From the NCBI RefSeq assembly GCF_007860015.1, contig NZ_SJPS01000007.1, positions 124,001-188,000 of the forward strand: 64,000 nucleotides of DNA, written 5' to 3'. Origin of the DNA: Bythopirellula polymerisocia. GTDB taxonomy: Bacteria > Planctomycetota > Planctomycetia > Pirellulales > Lacipirellulaceae. The notes beneath the pieces were generated by a model, which saw only the letters and a list, made by a program, of their open reading frames with translations, was not told the origin of the DNA and made no database searches. This document shows, piece by piece, positions 44,297 to 53,334 of the stretch (position 1 is the stretch's first letter; every line of letters begins with the position of its first letter). The position numbers were made by a program, and so were the translations under genes.

Positions 44297-47080
44297 ATGA
44301 ACTTCAATGTAATGAAATCGATTTTCAAACGCGATTTCGTGAGCTACTTTTCCAATCCCACGGGTTACGCATTTATTTGTGTGTTTGTGGTGTTGAGTTC
44401 CTTAGCTACCTTTTGGCCTCCAGAGTTTTTCTCCAGCAATCTGGCGAATCTCGATCAGCTTAGCCGCTGGTTGCCCTTCATCATGCTGGTCTTTATTCCT
44501 GCGATCACGATGAGCATCTGGGCGGAAGAACGGCGGCAGGGAACTGATGAATTGCTGCTGACCTCGCCAGCGAGCGATTTCGATGTCGTGCTAGGCAAGT
44601 ACCTTGCCGGAGTGGCGATTTTCACTGTTTCGCTGCTTTTTTCCGCGTTTTCGATTTTCCTAGTCTTCAAATGGGGACTGGGGGACCCCGACGGGGGACT
44701 CTTTATCAGCACCTACGTTGGCTACTGGTTCATTGGCCTGGCGATGATCGCCATCGGAATGGTCGCCTCTTTTTTGACCCAAAACCTTACCGTGGGATTC
44801 ATTCTCGGCACGCTGTTCAATATGCCGCTGGCACTGTTTGGTGTCGCAGACTGGTTTATCAAGGACCCAGCCGTAGCTCAAACGGTTCGCCAATGGGGCG
44901 CGTTGGAGCGTTTCAAAGATTTCGAGCGCGGCGTGATTAGCTTCGGTGGAGCTACCTACTTTGTCATGCTGGCTGTCGTGATGATCTACATCAGCATGGT
45001 ATTGATCGGCCGCCGCCATTGGAGTTCCCAGGAGGACGGAAACTCACTCATTGGCCATTATGCGATACGGGCAATCGCACTCTTGGCAATTGCGATTGGA
45101 GTGACCCAATTGGCCAATAATCGGAATTTTCTCCGGGCCGACATCAGTAGCGCACAGCTCAGTTCGCTCTCACCCGACACGATCGAACTTTTGAAGCGGA
45201 TCAAGAACGATTCCTCCGCAAACACTATTCACATCGATGCCTATGTAAGTCCCCAAGTTCCTGCGGAATACACTTCCACCAAGCTGAACTTCTTAACCAC
45301 ATTGGCAGAACTTGAAGCTCTGAGCGGCGACAAGGTGCAGGTTAACATCCACGAAATCGAAAACTATGGTCCTGAGGCCGTCCTGGCCGAGCAGACTTAT
45401 GGCATCACTCCCCACGATGTGGTCATCACCAGTGGCCGAGAGCGGTCGCAAGAATCCTTCTTTCTTGGAGCGGCAGTCACCTCCGGTCTTGGCAAGGTAG
45501 TGATCCCCTTCATCGACAAGGGCATTCCTGTGGAGTATGAGTTGGTGCGGTCGATTGCCACCGTGACACAAGAAAAGACACTCAAAGTAGGTATCGTCGA
45601 TACGGGAATACCGTTCCTGAATCCGGGTGCAGATCGCCAACGGGAATGGCCGCTGATTACCGAACTCCGCAAGCAATACGACGTTGATGATCGTGCTATC
45701 GATCTCGCGCAGCCCCTCAAAGGCAACTACGACGTGCTGTTGGTGATCCAGCCCTCGATGCTGGGTCCCGAAGAAATGGACCACTTAGTCGATGCCGTCC
45801 GCAGCGGAATCCCCACTGCGATTCTCGAAGATCCGCACCCCCATTTCTTTCCCCAGGATATCGCGGGGACGGCTGAGCCGCGCCAACAGCCCGGCATGGC
45901 GATGTTCGGCGGCGGCGGAGGCCCCATTCCCAAGGGAGACATCGAGCAACTGTGGCGTATTCTCGGCGTGAATGTCGAACCGATGGAAGTTGTGTGGCAA
46001 GACTACGCCCCCGACCAAACTGTGAGGGCCTACGCCGATCCTCAATGGATCTTCATTGATATGGGAAATGGAGCCCAGGAACCCTTCAATCCTGAAAACA
46101 TTATTTCCTCAGGTCTCAATCAGTTGCTGCTGATCTACCCGGGGCATATCACGAAGGCAGAAGGCTCGAAACTTAATTTTGAACAACTCGCCGTGACCGG
46201 CAGTGGCAACGCTGGTACGGTGGACGCGTTAGCCGTCCGACGGCAAGGACAGAATTCGCAAGTCTTCAGTCGCCAACTCACCAAGAACTCCTACATCATG
46301 GCGGCACACATCTCCGGCAAACTCACCGACGACGACCTGGAATTAGCCGGCATCGCCGCCCCGAAAGAAGACCCCAAAGCCGACGAGTCCCCCGACGGCG
46401 AGGCCGCTTCAGCAGCCGTCGAAGATAACCCTAAAGACGACATCGACACCACCGAAGTCAAAGAGCGCACAATCAACTCAGTCGTCGTTACGGACATTGA
46501 CTGGATGATTCCCGACTTCTTCTTCATTCGCCAAAGCGGCGGGGCCGAGATCTTGCCAGCTACGCAAAACGTGACTTTCATCCTGAACATCATCGACGCC
46601 TTGGCTGGTGATGACCGGTTCATAGGTATTCGCAAGAAAACGCGCGAGCATCGTACCTTGGCCAAGGTGGACGAAGCGACCCAGAAATATCGCGACGAAT
46701 CGCTCAAAGAGCAGGAAGATTTTGTCAAAGAGATCCAAACCGAAATCGAAGAGGCCCAGAAGAGATTTGAAGAAAACGTTGCCGCCGTCGAGAAGATGGA
46801 GGGGCTCAGTGACATCGCGCGGCAACAACGACTCGAAGCAGTCCGCTTGCGCGAGCAAGAGCGACTAGAGAAGCAGATGCAATCGATTGAATCTCGCCGC
46901 AGTCGGAAGATAAAGCAGATCAGCTACGCCACGGAGCAAGAAGTTCGTGGGGTACAAGATCGCTACAAACTATACGCGATCCTGATCCCACCGATTCCAC
47001 CGCTCTTGGTGGCACTCTACGTATTTTTCCGCCGTCGGGGTGCTGAGCAAGAAGGCATCGCCAAGACAAGATTGCGATAA
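44297..47080 (+). CDS. Fused ABC-2 permease and GldG-like auxiliary subunit (GldF-GldG)
   Basis: 927 residues. Residues 1-240 are an ABC-2 permease with about six helices (FVSYFSNPTGYAFICVFV, AEERRQGTDELLLTSP, and GKYLAGVAIFTVSLLFSAF). After a short helix pair, residues ~285-660 form an ABC_transp_aux/GldG domain with THVL-like phrases (NTIHIDAYVSPQVPAEY, YEIVRSIAT, and VVIPFIDKGIPVEYELV). A charged linker with one GEAASAA repeat follows (46397-46417). A long coiled coil (about 795-880) and a final membrane helix with FFRRRG complete it. In Flavobacteria GldF and GldG are separate, so this is a fusion. It likely exports or remodels envelope components; gliding itself is not implied. Confidence 0.87.
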   Translation: MNFNVMKSIFKRDFVSYFSNPTGYAFICVFVVLSSLATFWPPEFFSSNLANLDQLSRWLPFIMLVFIPAITMSIWAEERRQGTDELLLTSPASDFDVVLGKYLAGVAIFTVSLLFSAFSIFLVFKWGLGDPDGGLFISTYVGYWFIGLAMIAIGMVASFLTQNLTVGFILGTLFNMPLALFGVADWFIKDPAVAQTVRQWGALERFKDFERGVISFGGATYFVMLAVVMIYISMVLIGRRHWSSQEDGNSLIGHYAIRAIALLAIAIGVTQLANNRNFLRADISSAQLSSLSPDTIELLKRIKNDSSANTIHIDAYVSPQVPAEYTSTKLNFLTTLAELEALSGDKVQVNIHEIENYGPEAVLAEQTYGITPHDVVITSGRERSQESFFLGAAVTSGLGKVVIPFIDKGIPVEYELVRSIATVTQEKTLKVGIVDTGIPFLNPGADRQREWPLITELRKQYDVDDRAIDLAQPLKGNYDVLLVIQPSMLGPEEMDHLVDAVRSGIPTAILEDPHPHFFPQDIAGTAEPRQQPGMAMFGGGGGPIPKGDIEQLWRILGVNVEPMEVVWQDYAPDQTVRAYADPQWIFIDMGNGAQEPFNPENIISSGLNQLLLIYPGHITKAEGSKLNFEQLAVTGSGNAGTVDALAVRRQGQNSQVFSRQLTKNSYIMAAHISGKLTDDDLELAGIAAPKEDPKADESPDGEAASAAVEDNPKDDIDTTEVKERTINSVVVTDIDWMIPDFFFIRQSGGAEILPATQNVTFILNIIDALAGDDRFIGIRKKTREHRTLAKVDEATQKYRDESLKEQEDFVKEIQTEIEEAQKRFEENVAAVEKMEGLSDIARQQRLEAVRLREQERLEKQMQSIESRRSRKIKQISYATEQEVRGVQDRYKLYAILIPPIPPLLVALYVFFRRRGAEQEGIAKTRLR
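46397..46417 (+). repeat. In-frame 21-base palindromic repeat, copy 1
   Basis: Reads GGCGAGG then GCCGCT-TC-AGCAGCC with a 7+2+7 palindromic core, flanked by an outer CGACGGC/GCCGTCG pair. It encodes GEAASAA inside the linker of the GldF-GldG fusion. It differs by one base from the copies in the next gene. Confidence 0.8.
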
Positions 47081-47120
47081 GCAAATACCTTAATTCAATC
47101 TGAGAAGAAACAAGGTATTT

Positions 47121-47226
47121 ACCACAGAGGACAAAGAGAAATCTGAGGAATTACGAAAAATCGAAGGAAAAATCGCCCATCCAGGTGAGGCCGCTTTAAG
47201 GCACATTTCTCCGTGCCCTCTGTGGT
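47121..47226. repeat. ACCACAGAGG inverted repeat
   Basis: ACCACAGAGG at 47121-47130 and CCTCTGTGGT at 47217-47226 (10-bp arms) in the 225-base gap between the permease and DUF4340 genes. It belongs to the same CACAGAG family as 36511-36555. Confidence 0.55.
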
Positions 47227-47305
47227 TCAATTGATTTTACTTTGAGTACCATAATATCCGCAGGCCTTCCGCCTGCTGTCAAAAATAGGTGAGACTGAGT
47301 TAACT

Positions 47306-49087
47306 ATGAGTGAAATGACAAAAACACTGGCCTTTGTAGTCGCAGCAGGACTGGCGCTATTGGCTGCCTTTGTGGTGGCACCCCGTGAAAATTCCTTCGA
47401 TGTGGAGTCTCTCGTCGGCCAGAGACTCAATGAATTCGATATCGATGCGTCCAAGCGCCTCAAGATCATCAAGTTCGACCCCGAAACTGCCTCGACGAAC
47501 GAGTTTGAAGTCGCCGAAGACAATGGCCTATGGTCAATTCCCTCTAAGCAGGACTACCCAGCAGACGCGACCCGTCAGATGGCCGAAGCCGCCACCTGCC
47601 TGATCGATCGCGAAGTGCTCCGCGTTGCCGCTTCGAGTGCCAGTCAGCATGCCGAATTGGGAGTTATCGACCCGACTTCATCGAATCTCGATTCTCAAGC
47701 CGAAGGGGTGGGGATCCGCGTCGTTTTGTCCGACAACAACAATGATGTACTCACGGACATGATCGTTGGTAAGCCTGTTAAGGACGCTGAAGGGCAATAC
47801 TATGTCCGCCGCACCAATCAGGACGTTGTGTATGTAGTGAAACTCGACCCCGAAAAACTCACCACCAAGTTCGATGACTGGATCGAAGATGACTTGTTGA
47901 AGATCAATTCCTTTGATATTCGAAAGTTGGCAATCAAGGATTACTCTGCGGAAATGATGCTTTCCCTGTCTGGCATCCAGATGGATTGGGACCGTCGAGC
48001 CGAAATGACACTCACCTATGATAGCGATAACTCAAAGTGGCAGGCCGAGTCGATTCGGAAGTTCGATAAAGGAGGCAAGAAATTTGCTACCTATGAAATA
48101 GCCGAGGACGAAGAGCTGAATCAAGACGCCCTGAAGGCGCTTGCCGATGGGTTGGACGATCTCTTGCTTGTCGATGTCGAGCGCAAGCCGGCCGGGTTGA
48201 GCGACGACCTCAAGGCAGGAGAAGATTTCCTGAAAGATGAGGCAGGCATCCGCAGCTTGATGATGCGCGGGTTTGCGCCCGTTGCCATCGGTCCGAACAA
48301 ACAGTCTGAAATCCTTTCCACAGAAGGCGAAATTGTCACTTCCTTGCAGGATGGCGTCGAGTACGTGCTCCGTTTCGGCAACCTGCAAATGGATGCCGAA
48401 ACTGGGGAAGCCAAGCCCGCTGAAGGTGAAGACGCAGCCACGGGTGACAGTATCAACCGCTATCTATTTGTCATGGCTAGGTTCAATGAGGACATGATCG
48501 AGATGCCAGAACTGGAGGAGTTGCCCGCCCTCCCCAAAGACGCCAATGAATCCAAGGAGTCGACTGAAGCGGACTCTGACGAAGTTTCTTCGGAGGCCGA
48601 CGAAACAATAGAGGACCCTTCCAACGATGAAGCCGAGGACACTGGCGAGGCTGCTTCAGCAGCCGACGAACCCGCCCCCGAATCAGAAAAGGACGATTCC
48701 CCTGGCGAGGCTGCTTCAGCAGCCGACGATTCAAAAGCCGAATCAGAATCCGACGAAGCCACCGACGAAAAAGCCAAAGCGGACGAACTCGCCGACATCA
48801 TCGCCGCCCGCAAGGAAATCGAGGCGGAGAACCAGCGTCGTCTCGACGAGTACCAGGAGAAGGTCAAGAAAGGCCAGGAGCGCGTGGCAGAACTAAATAA
48901 GCGATTCGGCGATTGGTACTACGTGATCTCCAACGACGTCTACGAGCAAATCCACGTCGGCCTCGACAAACTCATCAAGAAAAAAGATGCCGACGGCGAG
49001 GCTGCTTCAGCAGCCGGAGAAGCAGGAGCCGAAGAAGATGGAGTTTCAGGCCTTCCCAACCTCCCCCTGGGCCTCGGCAAAGAATAA
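47306..49087 (+). CDS. DUF4340 membrane protein with acidic GEAASAA linker
   Basis: 593 residues. A single N-terminal helix (about 7-27) is followed by a DUF4340 domain (about 60-390) with FDPETASTNEFEVAEDNGLW, YYVRRTNQDVVYVVKLDPEK, and LDDLLLVDVERKPAGL. A low-complexity acidic Ser/Glu/Asp-rich segment (~415-500) contains two GEAASAA repeats and ends in a coiled coil; a third lies near residue 565. DUF4340 proteins accompany GldF/GldG-type ABC systems and are thought to be their periplasmic partners. It ends in LPLGLGKE. The window's ABC trio is complete with this gene. Confidence 0.85.
   Translation: MSEMTKTLAFVVAAGLALLAAFVVAPRENSFDVESLVGQRLNEFDIDASKRLKIIKFDPETASTNEFEVAEDNGLWSIPSKQDYPADATRQMAEAATCLIDREVLRVAASSASQHAELGVIDPTSSNLDSQAEGVGIRVVLSDNNNDVLTDMIVGKPVKDAEGQYYVRRTNQDVVYVVKLDPEKLTTKFDDWIEDDLLKINSFDIRKLAIKDYSAEMMLSLSGIQMDWDRRAEMTLTYDSDNSKWQAESIRKFDKGGKKFATYEIAEDEELNQDALKALADGLDDLLLVDVERKPAGLSDDLKAGEDFLKDEAGIRSLMMRGFAPVAIGPNKQSEILSTEGEIVTSLQDGVEYVLRFGNLQMDAETGEAKPAEGEDAATGDSINRYLFVMARFNEDMIEMPELEELPALPKDANESKESTEADSDEVSSEADETIEDPSNDEAEDTGEAASAADEPAPESEKDDSPGEAASAADDSKAESESDEATDEKAKADELADIIAARKEIEAENQRRLDEYQEKVKKGQERVAELNKRFGDWYYVISNDVYEQIHVGLDKLIKKKDADGEAASAAGEAGAEEDGVSGLPNLPLGLGKE
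48644..48724 (+). repeat. In-frame palindromic repeats, copies 2 and 3 in 60-bp tandem
   Basis: Two identical 21-base copies at 48644-48664 and 48704-48724, exactly 60 bases apart, whose flanks (CCGAATCAGAA, GACGA) also match, indicating a tandem duplication. Each has the core GGCTGCTTCAGCAGCC and encodes GEAASAA. Confidence 0.85.
48995..49015 (+). repeat. In-frame palindromic repeat, copy 4
   Basis: A fourth copy, identical to copies 2 and 3 over 21 bases, near the C-terminus of the DUF4340 protein, again encoding GEAASAA. Confidence 0.85.
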
Positions 49088-49116
49088 ATGAAGGAACTTC
49101 CCATTCCCCCATTCCT

Positions 49117-49452
49117 TTATTCCCCTATTCCTTCATCCCCCACCACTTCACCTAACTCGCGCAACAAATCCAGCGTAAACAGCCCCGTGTTATGTCCATC
49201 GCTAAAGTCGATGGCATAGGCGTAGCGTCCCTGCGGATCCATCTTGGTTATCCTCAGCGGCTGAGTCTCTTCAGCCTTGAGAATCGGCAGCAATGCAATA
49301 GGCTCCGGCTTGCTCCGCTTCTCGATGCAATTCGCGCAGGGACAGTTCTCCCGCAATTCCCGAATCGTAATGCGACCAACCAGCCCATCGTTCCAGGCAA
49401 TCTGCAACGTATCGGGGTTCAGGAGTTTTAATTCGGTCGGTTGGGGAATCAT
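49117..49452 (-). CDS. DUF971 family protein
   Basis: 111 residues: an N-terminal PTELKLLNPDTLQIAWNDG, RELRENCPCANCIEK with a CxxC pair, and YAYAIDFSDGHNTGLFTLDL. These define DUF971, also fused to gamma-butyrobetaine hydroxylase as its N-terminal domain; some members have been linked to Fe-S or zinc handling. Its ATG overlaps the TAA of the PaaK-like gene (TAATG), so it is translationally coupled. The substrate is unknown. Confidence 0.9.
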   Translation of the reverse strand: MIPQPTELKLLNPDTLQIAWNDGLVGRITIRELRENCPCANCIEKRSKPEPIALLPILKAEETQPLRITKMDPQGRYAYAIDFSDGHNTGLFTLDLLRELGEVVGDEGIGE

Positions 49453-50741
49453 TATTTACTTTCTCTCTCGTCAACAAACCGTTTTCCTTTGCCCTCGTAG
49501 CGAGGCAAAGACCGGGGGTCTGCCTGATGGACTTCGACCTTCATGCCCAGCCGCAGCTTCAATTCCTCCGCAATTCGCGCAGGTTGCTGGAGTTGGTCTT
49601 CCACTTCCAGGAGCAATTTGTCCAAGGCACCCTGCTTACGAATCGTAAACCGATACTCGGCTACCTCGGGAAAGCTGTGCAAGATTTCTTCAATCGAACT
49701 CGGAAAGATATTCACGCCGCGAACGACGATCATATCATCCGCCCGACCCAATACACCTCCCGACAGCAACACGAATCGATTCGCGCCCTCGGTTGGCCAG
49801 GTGGGACGCACCAAGTCCCCAGTTTGATAGCGGATCACCGGCATGCCAAACCGTCCTAATGGAGTTAGCACCAGATGAGCCAACTCACCCGACTCAGCCG
49901 GCTTGCCGGTTGCGACCGAGATGAACTCGGCAACGAATTCGCTTTCAAGCACATGCAGCCCCGTGCCGGACTCGTCCCCATATCCCCAGGGACCGACTTC
50001 GCTGGCACCGCTGTGATCAGTGACTCGTGCGCCACCCCAGGCGGTTTCGATTCGAGAACGAGTCGCAGGGATCGAGCCACCCGGCTCGCCGGCGACGACG
50101 ATCTTGCGAAGCTGGGAAGTCTTGGTCAGATCAACCTTGTTTTGGGCTGCCACTTCGGCCAGATGCAGGGCATACGTCGGCGTACAGAAGAGCGTCGTCG
50201 CGCCGGTTCTCTCGATCAAGTCGAGCCGACCCAGCGTGCTCATCCCTCCGCCGGGAATCGCCAGTACCCCGCGATCGATCAGCGCATCATGCGCACTCCA
50301 AAAACCAATGAAGGGTCCAAACGAAAAGGCCAACACGGCGCGATCACTCTCAGTCACCTGAGCCGCATCCAAGACATACTGCCAACTATCGATCCACCAG
50401 CGCCAGTCGTCCAGAGTATCGAGCACCGTCAGAGGCCGGCCCCGCGTGCCCGACGTTTGATGATAGCGCACATAGTGCTCCACCGGCCAAGTCAAATTCG
50501 CAGGATGATCGGACTCCCCCGCGAGTTCATCCTTTGTCGTCATGGGCAGCAGAGCAAGTTGCTCTAACGAATCAAGCTGCGTTCGAGAGTCGGCTAGCTT
50601 GGCGGCATAAAACTCGTTCTGTGGGAGGATTGTTGATAGTAAGCGGTTCACCCGCTCCAGTTGATAAGCAGAGAGTCCCGCACGATCCATGCTCTCGAAT
50701 CGGCGACGTTGCTCAGCAGACGTGTGTCTATTTCCTTCCAT
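49452..50741 (-). CDS. Phenylacetate-CoA-ligase-like adenylate-forming enzyme
   Basis: 429 residues of the PaaK branch. The phosphate-binding loop appears as HQTSGTRGRPL, followed by FCTPTYALHLAE, HSGASEVGPWGY (adenine/acid contact), YQTGDL and a C-terminal domain with GRADDMIVVRGVNIFP and YEGKGKRFVDER. It activates a carboxylic acid to an acyl-adenylate and probably its CoA thioester. The acid is not predictable, since PaaK-like enzymes act on aryl and other acids. It is 34 bases downstream of the FHA-sigma54 activator gene and overlaps the DUF971 gene. Confidence 0.87.
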   Translation of the reverse strand: MEGNRHTSAEQRRRFESMDRAGLSAYQLERVNRLLSTILPQNEFYAAKLADSRTQLDSLEQLALLPMTTKDELAGESDHPANLTWPVEHYVRYHQTSGTRGRPLTVLDTLDDWRWWIDSWQYVLDAAQVTESDRAVLAFSFGPFIGFWSAHDALIDRGVLAIPGGGMSTLGRLDLIERTGATTLFCTPTYALHLAEVAAQNKVDLTKTSQLRKIVVAGEPGGSIPATRSRIETAWGGARVTDHSGASEVGPWGYGDESGTGLHVLESEFVAEFISVATGKPAESGELAHLVLTPLGRFGMPVIRYQTGDLVRPTWPTEGANRFVLLSGGVLGRADDMIVVRGVNIFPSSIEEILHSFPEVAEYRFTIRKQGALDKLLLEVEDQLQQPARIAEELKLRLGMKVEVHQADPRSLPRYEGKGKRFVDERESK

Positions 50742-50775
50742 TCCCCCATTCCTGCATTCCTACATTTCCCCCTTG

Positions 50776-52620
50776 CTAGCGGGAAATGTTGTAGAGTTCG
50801 ATCTTTCGATACAACGTCGCCCGGCCGATATTGAGCAACTTAGCCGCTTCCGGAACGTTTCCGTCGGAGCGTTTCAGGGCTTCGATAATCAACTTACGCT
50901 CCCAACGATCAATCTCCAAGGTATCAAGTTCCTGGTCACCCACGTCGTGTAGGCCAAGGTCACGAGGTCGGATCCCATCGTCCTCAGCCAGGACTACTGC
51001 GCTATCGATCACGTTACGAAGCTGTCTCACATTGCCAGGCCAACGATAATCCAGCAACCGGGACCGAGCATCTTCACTCAATTCCAAATGCGGGCGGCCC
51101 CGTTGTTTGCGATAATGTTCCAGGAAGAAATCAATCAAGAGCCCGATATCGCCATTACGGTCGCGAAGCGGGGGTAGATGAAGCTCAAAGACACTTAACC
51201 TGTAATAGAGGTCTTCACGAAACTTTTTCTCGCGAACGTATGACTTCAGGTCCTGATTCGTGGCGGCGATCACGCGTACATCAACCTGCACTTCCTGAGT
51301 GGAGCCCACCGGCAGGAAAGGGTGCCCCTCTAGGATGCGGAGTAATTTGGCTTGCCCCTCCAGCGGCATCTCACCAATTTCGTCGAGAAACAGGGTCCCC
51401 AAATCACACTGTTGGAAGAAACCAATATGATCCCGGTCGGCACCTGTAAAAGCGCCGGCTTGATGGCCGAAGAGCTGACTTTCCATGAGTTCTTCGGGAA
51501 TTGCAGCGCAGTTAACCGACATCATCGGCCGATCGGCTCGGTGGCTTGCCTGGTGAATCGCCCGGGCGACCAGTTCTTTGCCTGAACCACTCTCACCCCG
51601 GATCAGCACACATCCAGGAGCAGCTCCCACGCGTTGGATCTTCGTCTGCAATTCCTGCATAACCCGGCTTTCACCGACAAGTTCATCGTAACCAGGAGAA
51701 GCACTCACCAGATGTCGAAAATCACTTCGCATGCTGGCCTGAGACCTTGCTCTCACCAATGAGATTGCGACAAGATTCGCCACCGCGATGACAAAATCGA
51801 AATCCGATTGTCGGAATCTTCCGTTACGAAGGTAGACGTGAATCGCACCGAGGGTGAGTCGGTCTCCGTTCGCTTGTTTCCGCACAAGTGGGGCACACAC
51901 GGCATCGGCGAACGTGACACTACTTTTAGGTGAGTCACCGGCAGATTGATTCGCCACCCATACTGCATGACCTTGACGCATTACCAACTCGGTGAGCGAC
52001 TGGCTCAGCCGAACGCACTCGGCCCCTTCTTTGGGAATGACAATCTTGGGTTTGAGTTGATCTTCATCGTCCACCCACAAGAAGCCGACTACCGCCGCTT
52101 TGGTTCGCTCTCGCAATAACTCCAATGCAACGCGGATTACCTCATCCGGCTCTTCGCAGCCAAGCAGATGGATGCTCAGTTGGTAGAGGAGCACCAACTC
52201 TTGCACTTGCTCCGGGGTTGGCAGAGCAGCCAGAACTTCCTGATTCGTCTGCTGGACTGCGATCGGTTTGTCTTGGACGATGGTTTGGGTCTGACTCAGA
52301 TCATTAGTGTCGGCCGTGGCAGGTTGATCGGAGAGATGAAATTCAAATGCATAAGACCCGATCTGCAATTGATGCCCGTCACCCAGGGTGGCTTCCTCCA
52401 CCTTTTGTCCATTGACGAGCGTACCATTGCGACTGCCATCATCTCGCACGATCCAGGAGTCGTCTTCAAAGCTAATTATTGCATGGACGCGCGAGCACAT
52501 CGGATCGGGCACCGAAATATGGCAATCGCTTCCTCGACCCAAAAGCATTTTGGTACTGGGGTCCAAGGTATAATTGGTACCCGCCTGCTTGCCAGTTTGA
52601 ATAGTGAGGTATGCGTACAA
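50776..52620 (-). CDS. FHA-GAF-AAA+-Fis sigma54-dependent transcription activator
   Basis: 614 residues from TTG 52620. An FHA domain (about 25-97; GRGSDCHISVPDPMCSRVHA, SRNGTLVNG) senses phosphothreonine. A GAF domain (about 130-280) comes next, then a sigma54 AAA+ core with Walker A GESGSGKE, the sigma54-contact GAFTGA, Walker B LFLDEIGEMP and RWPGNVRQL. A Fis-type helix-turn-helix closes it (AAKLLNIGRATLYRKI). All residues for sigma54-dependent activation are present. The FHA domain suggests input from a Ser/Thr kinase, perhaps like that at 26842. The start codon lacks a strong Shine-Dalgarno sequence. It is the first gene before paaK-like and DUF971. Confidence 0.92.
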   Translation of the reverse strand: MYAYLTIQTGKQAGTNYTLDPSTKMLLGRGSDCHISVPDPMCSRVHAIISFEDDSWIVRDDGSRNGTLVNGQKVEEATLGDGHQLQIGSYAFEFHLSDQPATADTNDLSQTQTIVQDKPIAVQQTNQEVLAALPTPEQVQELVLLYQLSIHLLGCEEPDEVIRVALELLRERTKAAVVGFLWVDDEDQLKPKIVIPKEGAECVRLSQSLTELVMRQGHAVWVANQSAGDSPKSSVTFADAVCAPLVRKQANGDRLTLGAIHVYLRNGRFRQSDFDFVIAVANLVAISLVRARSQASMRSDFRHLVSASPGYDELVGESRVMQELQTKIQRVGAAPGCVLIRGESGSGKELVARAIHQASHRADRPMMSVNCAAIPEELMESQLFGHQAGAFTGADRDHIGFFQQCDLGTLFLDEIGEMPLEGQAKLLRILEGHPFLPVGSTQEVQVDVRVIAATNQDLKSYVREKKFREDLYYRLSVFELHLPPLRDRNGDIGLLIDFFLEHYRKQRGRPHLELSEDARSRLLDYRWPGNVRQLRNVIDSAVVLAEDDGIRPRDLGLHDVGDQELDTLEIDRWERKLIIEALKRSDGNVPEAAKLLNIGRATLYRKIELYNISR

Positions 52621-52811
52621 CTAATCGAACCGAGGAGATGTGAGTATAGTCGGAATAATTAAACTCAATCCTAACGAACGATCCACAATCTGGAAGAGCA
52701 TCAAGGGCTTTCCGAGGCACAAAAACCTCTCAGTTGTCGAGCAGTTCTTGTGATCATTAGGTGGCTCTGTTAAACTTGCAAGCTTTCCGACGGCCCGCAA
52801 AGGCCGCCCAT

Positions 52812-52885
52812 CGGGCTGTAGCTCAGCTTGGTAGAGCGCTGCGTTCGGGACGCAGAGGTCGCAAGTTCAAATCTTGTCAGCCCGA
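52812..52885 (+). tRNA. tRNA-Pro (CGG)
   Basis: A full cloverleaf: acceptor CGGGCTG/CAGCCCG, D arm GCTC...GAGC, anticodon arm CTGCG-TTCGGGA-CGCAG with anticodon CGG at 52846-52848, and T arm GCAAG-TTCAAAT-CTTGT. The C1-G72 pair is a proline-tRNA hallmark. The 3' CCA is not encoded (ACTA follows). Confidence 0.97.
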
Positions 52886-52923
52886 CTATACGTAAACCTC
52901 GCCGAAACAAGAGTTTCTGTTAC

Positions 52924-52950
52924 CTCGCGACGTTCGCGAGTGCGGCTTTT
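52924..52950 (+). terminator. Candidate terminator of tRNA-Pro
   Basis: Perfect 7-bp stem CTCGCGA/TCGCGAG with a 3-base loop, followed by TGCGGCTTTT, 38 bases after the tRNA. The T-run is short (4), so it is a moderate Rho-independent terminator. Confidence 0.6.
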
Positions 52951-52959
52951 CCCGTGCTT

Positions 52960-52983
52960 CACAAACGGTAATTACCGTTTGTG
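52960..52983. repeat. Perfect 24-bp palindrome
   Basis: CACAAACGGTAA followed by TTACCGTTTGTG, with no spacer. It is a perfect two-fold site suitable for a dimeric DNA-binding protein, and also capable of forming a hairpin, 350 bases upstream of the beta-galactosidase gene. Confidence 0.8.
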
Positions 52984-53334
52984 GAAAAAGCAAAGGAGAC
53001 CCGTACCATGCCGTGGCCGAACAATCCTCTTCCCAAGTACCGTACCCCACTTGTCCCCACACAACACCTCGGCTTGCTCTGATACGGTTCTGGTGCAGCT
53101 TCCTGAAGGTCGGGTGGGCAATCATACTTCTTGAGAAGCATAAGAACGAGCACCCCCAGCTTCGCCCTCACGGCTTGATTTCTGATAGAAAATAATGTCA
53201 CGGTGTTTGTTTCGGAAGGCAATGGTGATCCTAGCGACTGATCACTACCTGATATGAGTGAAAAGGCTAGAATAATCTCATTCATATACTTTACCTTGCA
53301 TTCGCAGTTGCAGCAGTCTTAAGGAATCTCAGCA

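Larger units (their letters stand above)
52886..53334. other. Intergenic region after tRNA-Pro
   Basis: 449 bases holding a terminator-like hairpin (52924-52940) and a perfect 24-bp palindrome (52960-52983); the remainder up to the beta-galactosidase start has no coding signal I trust. Confidence 0.5.
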
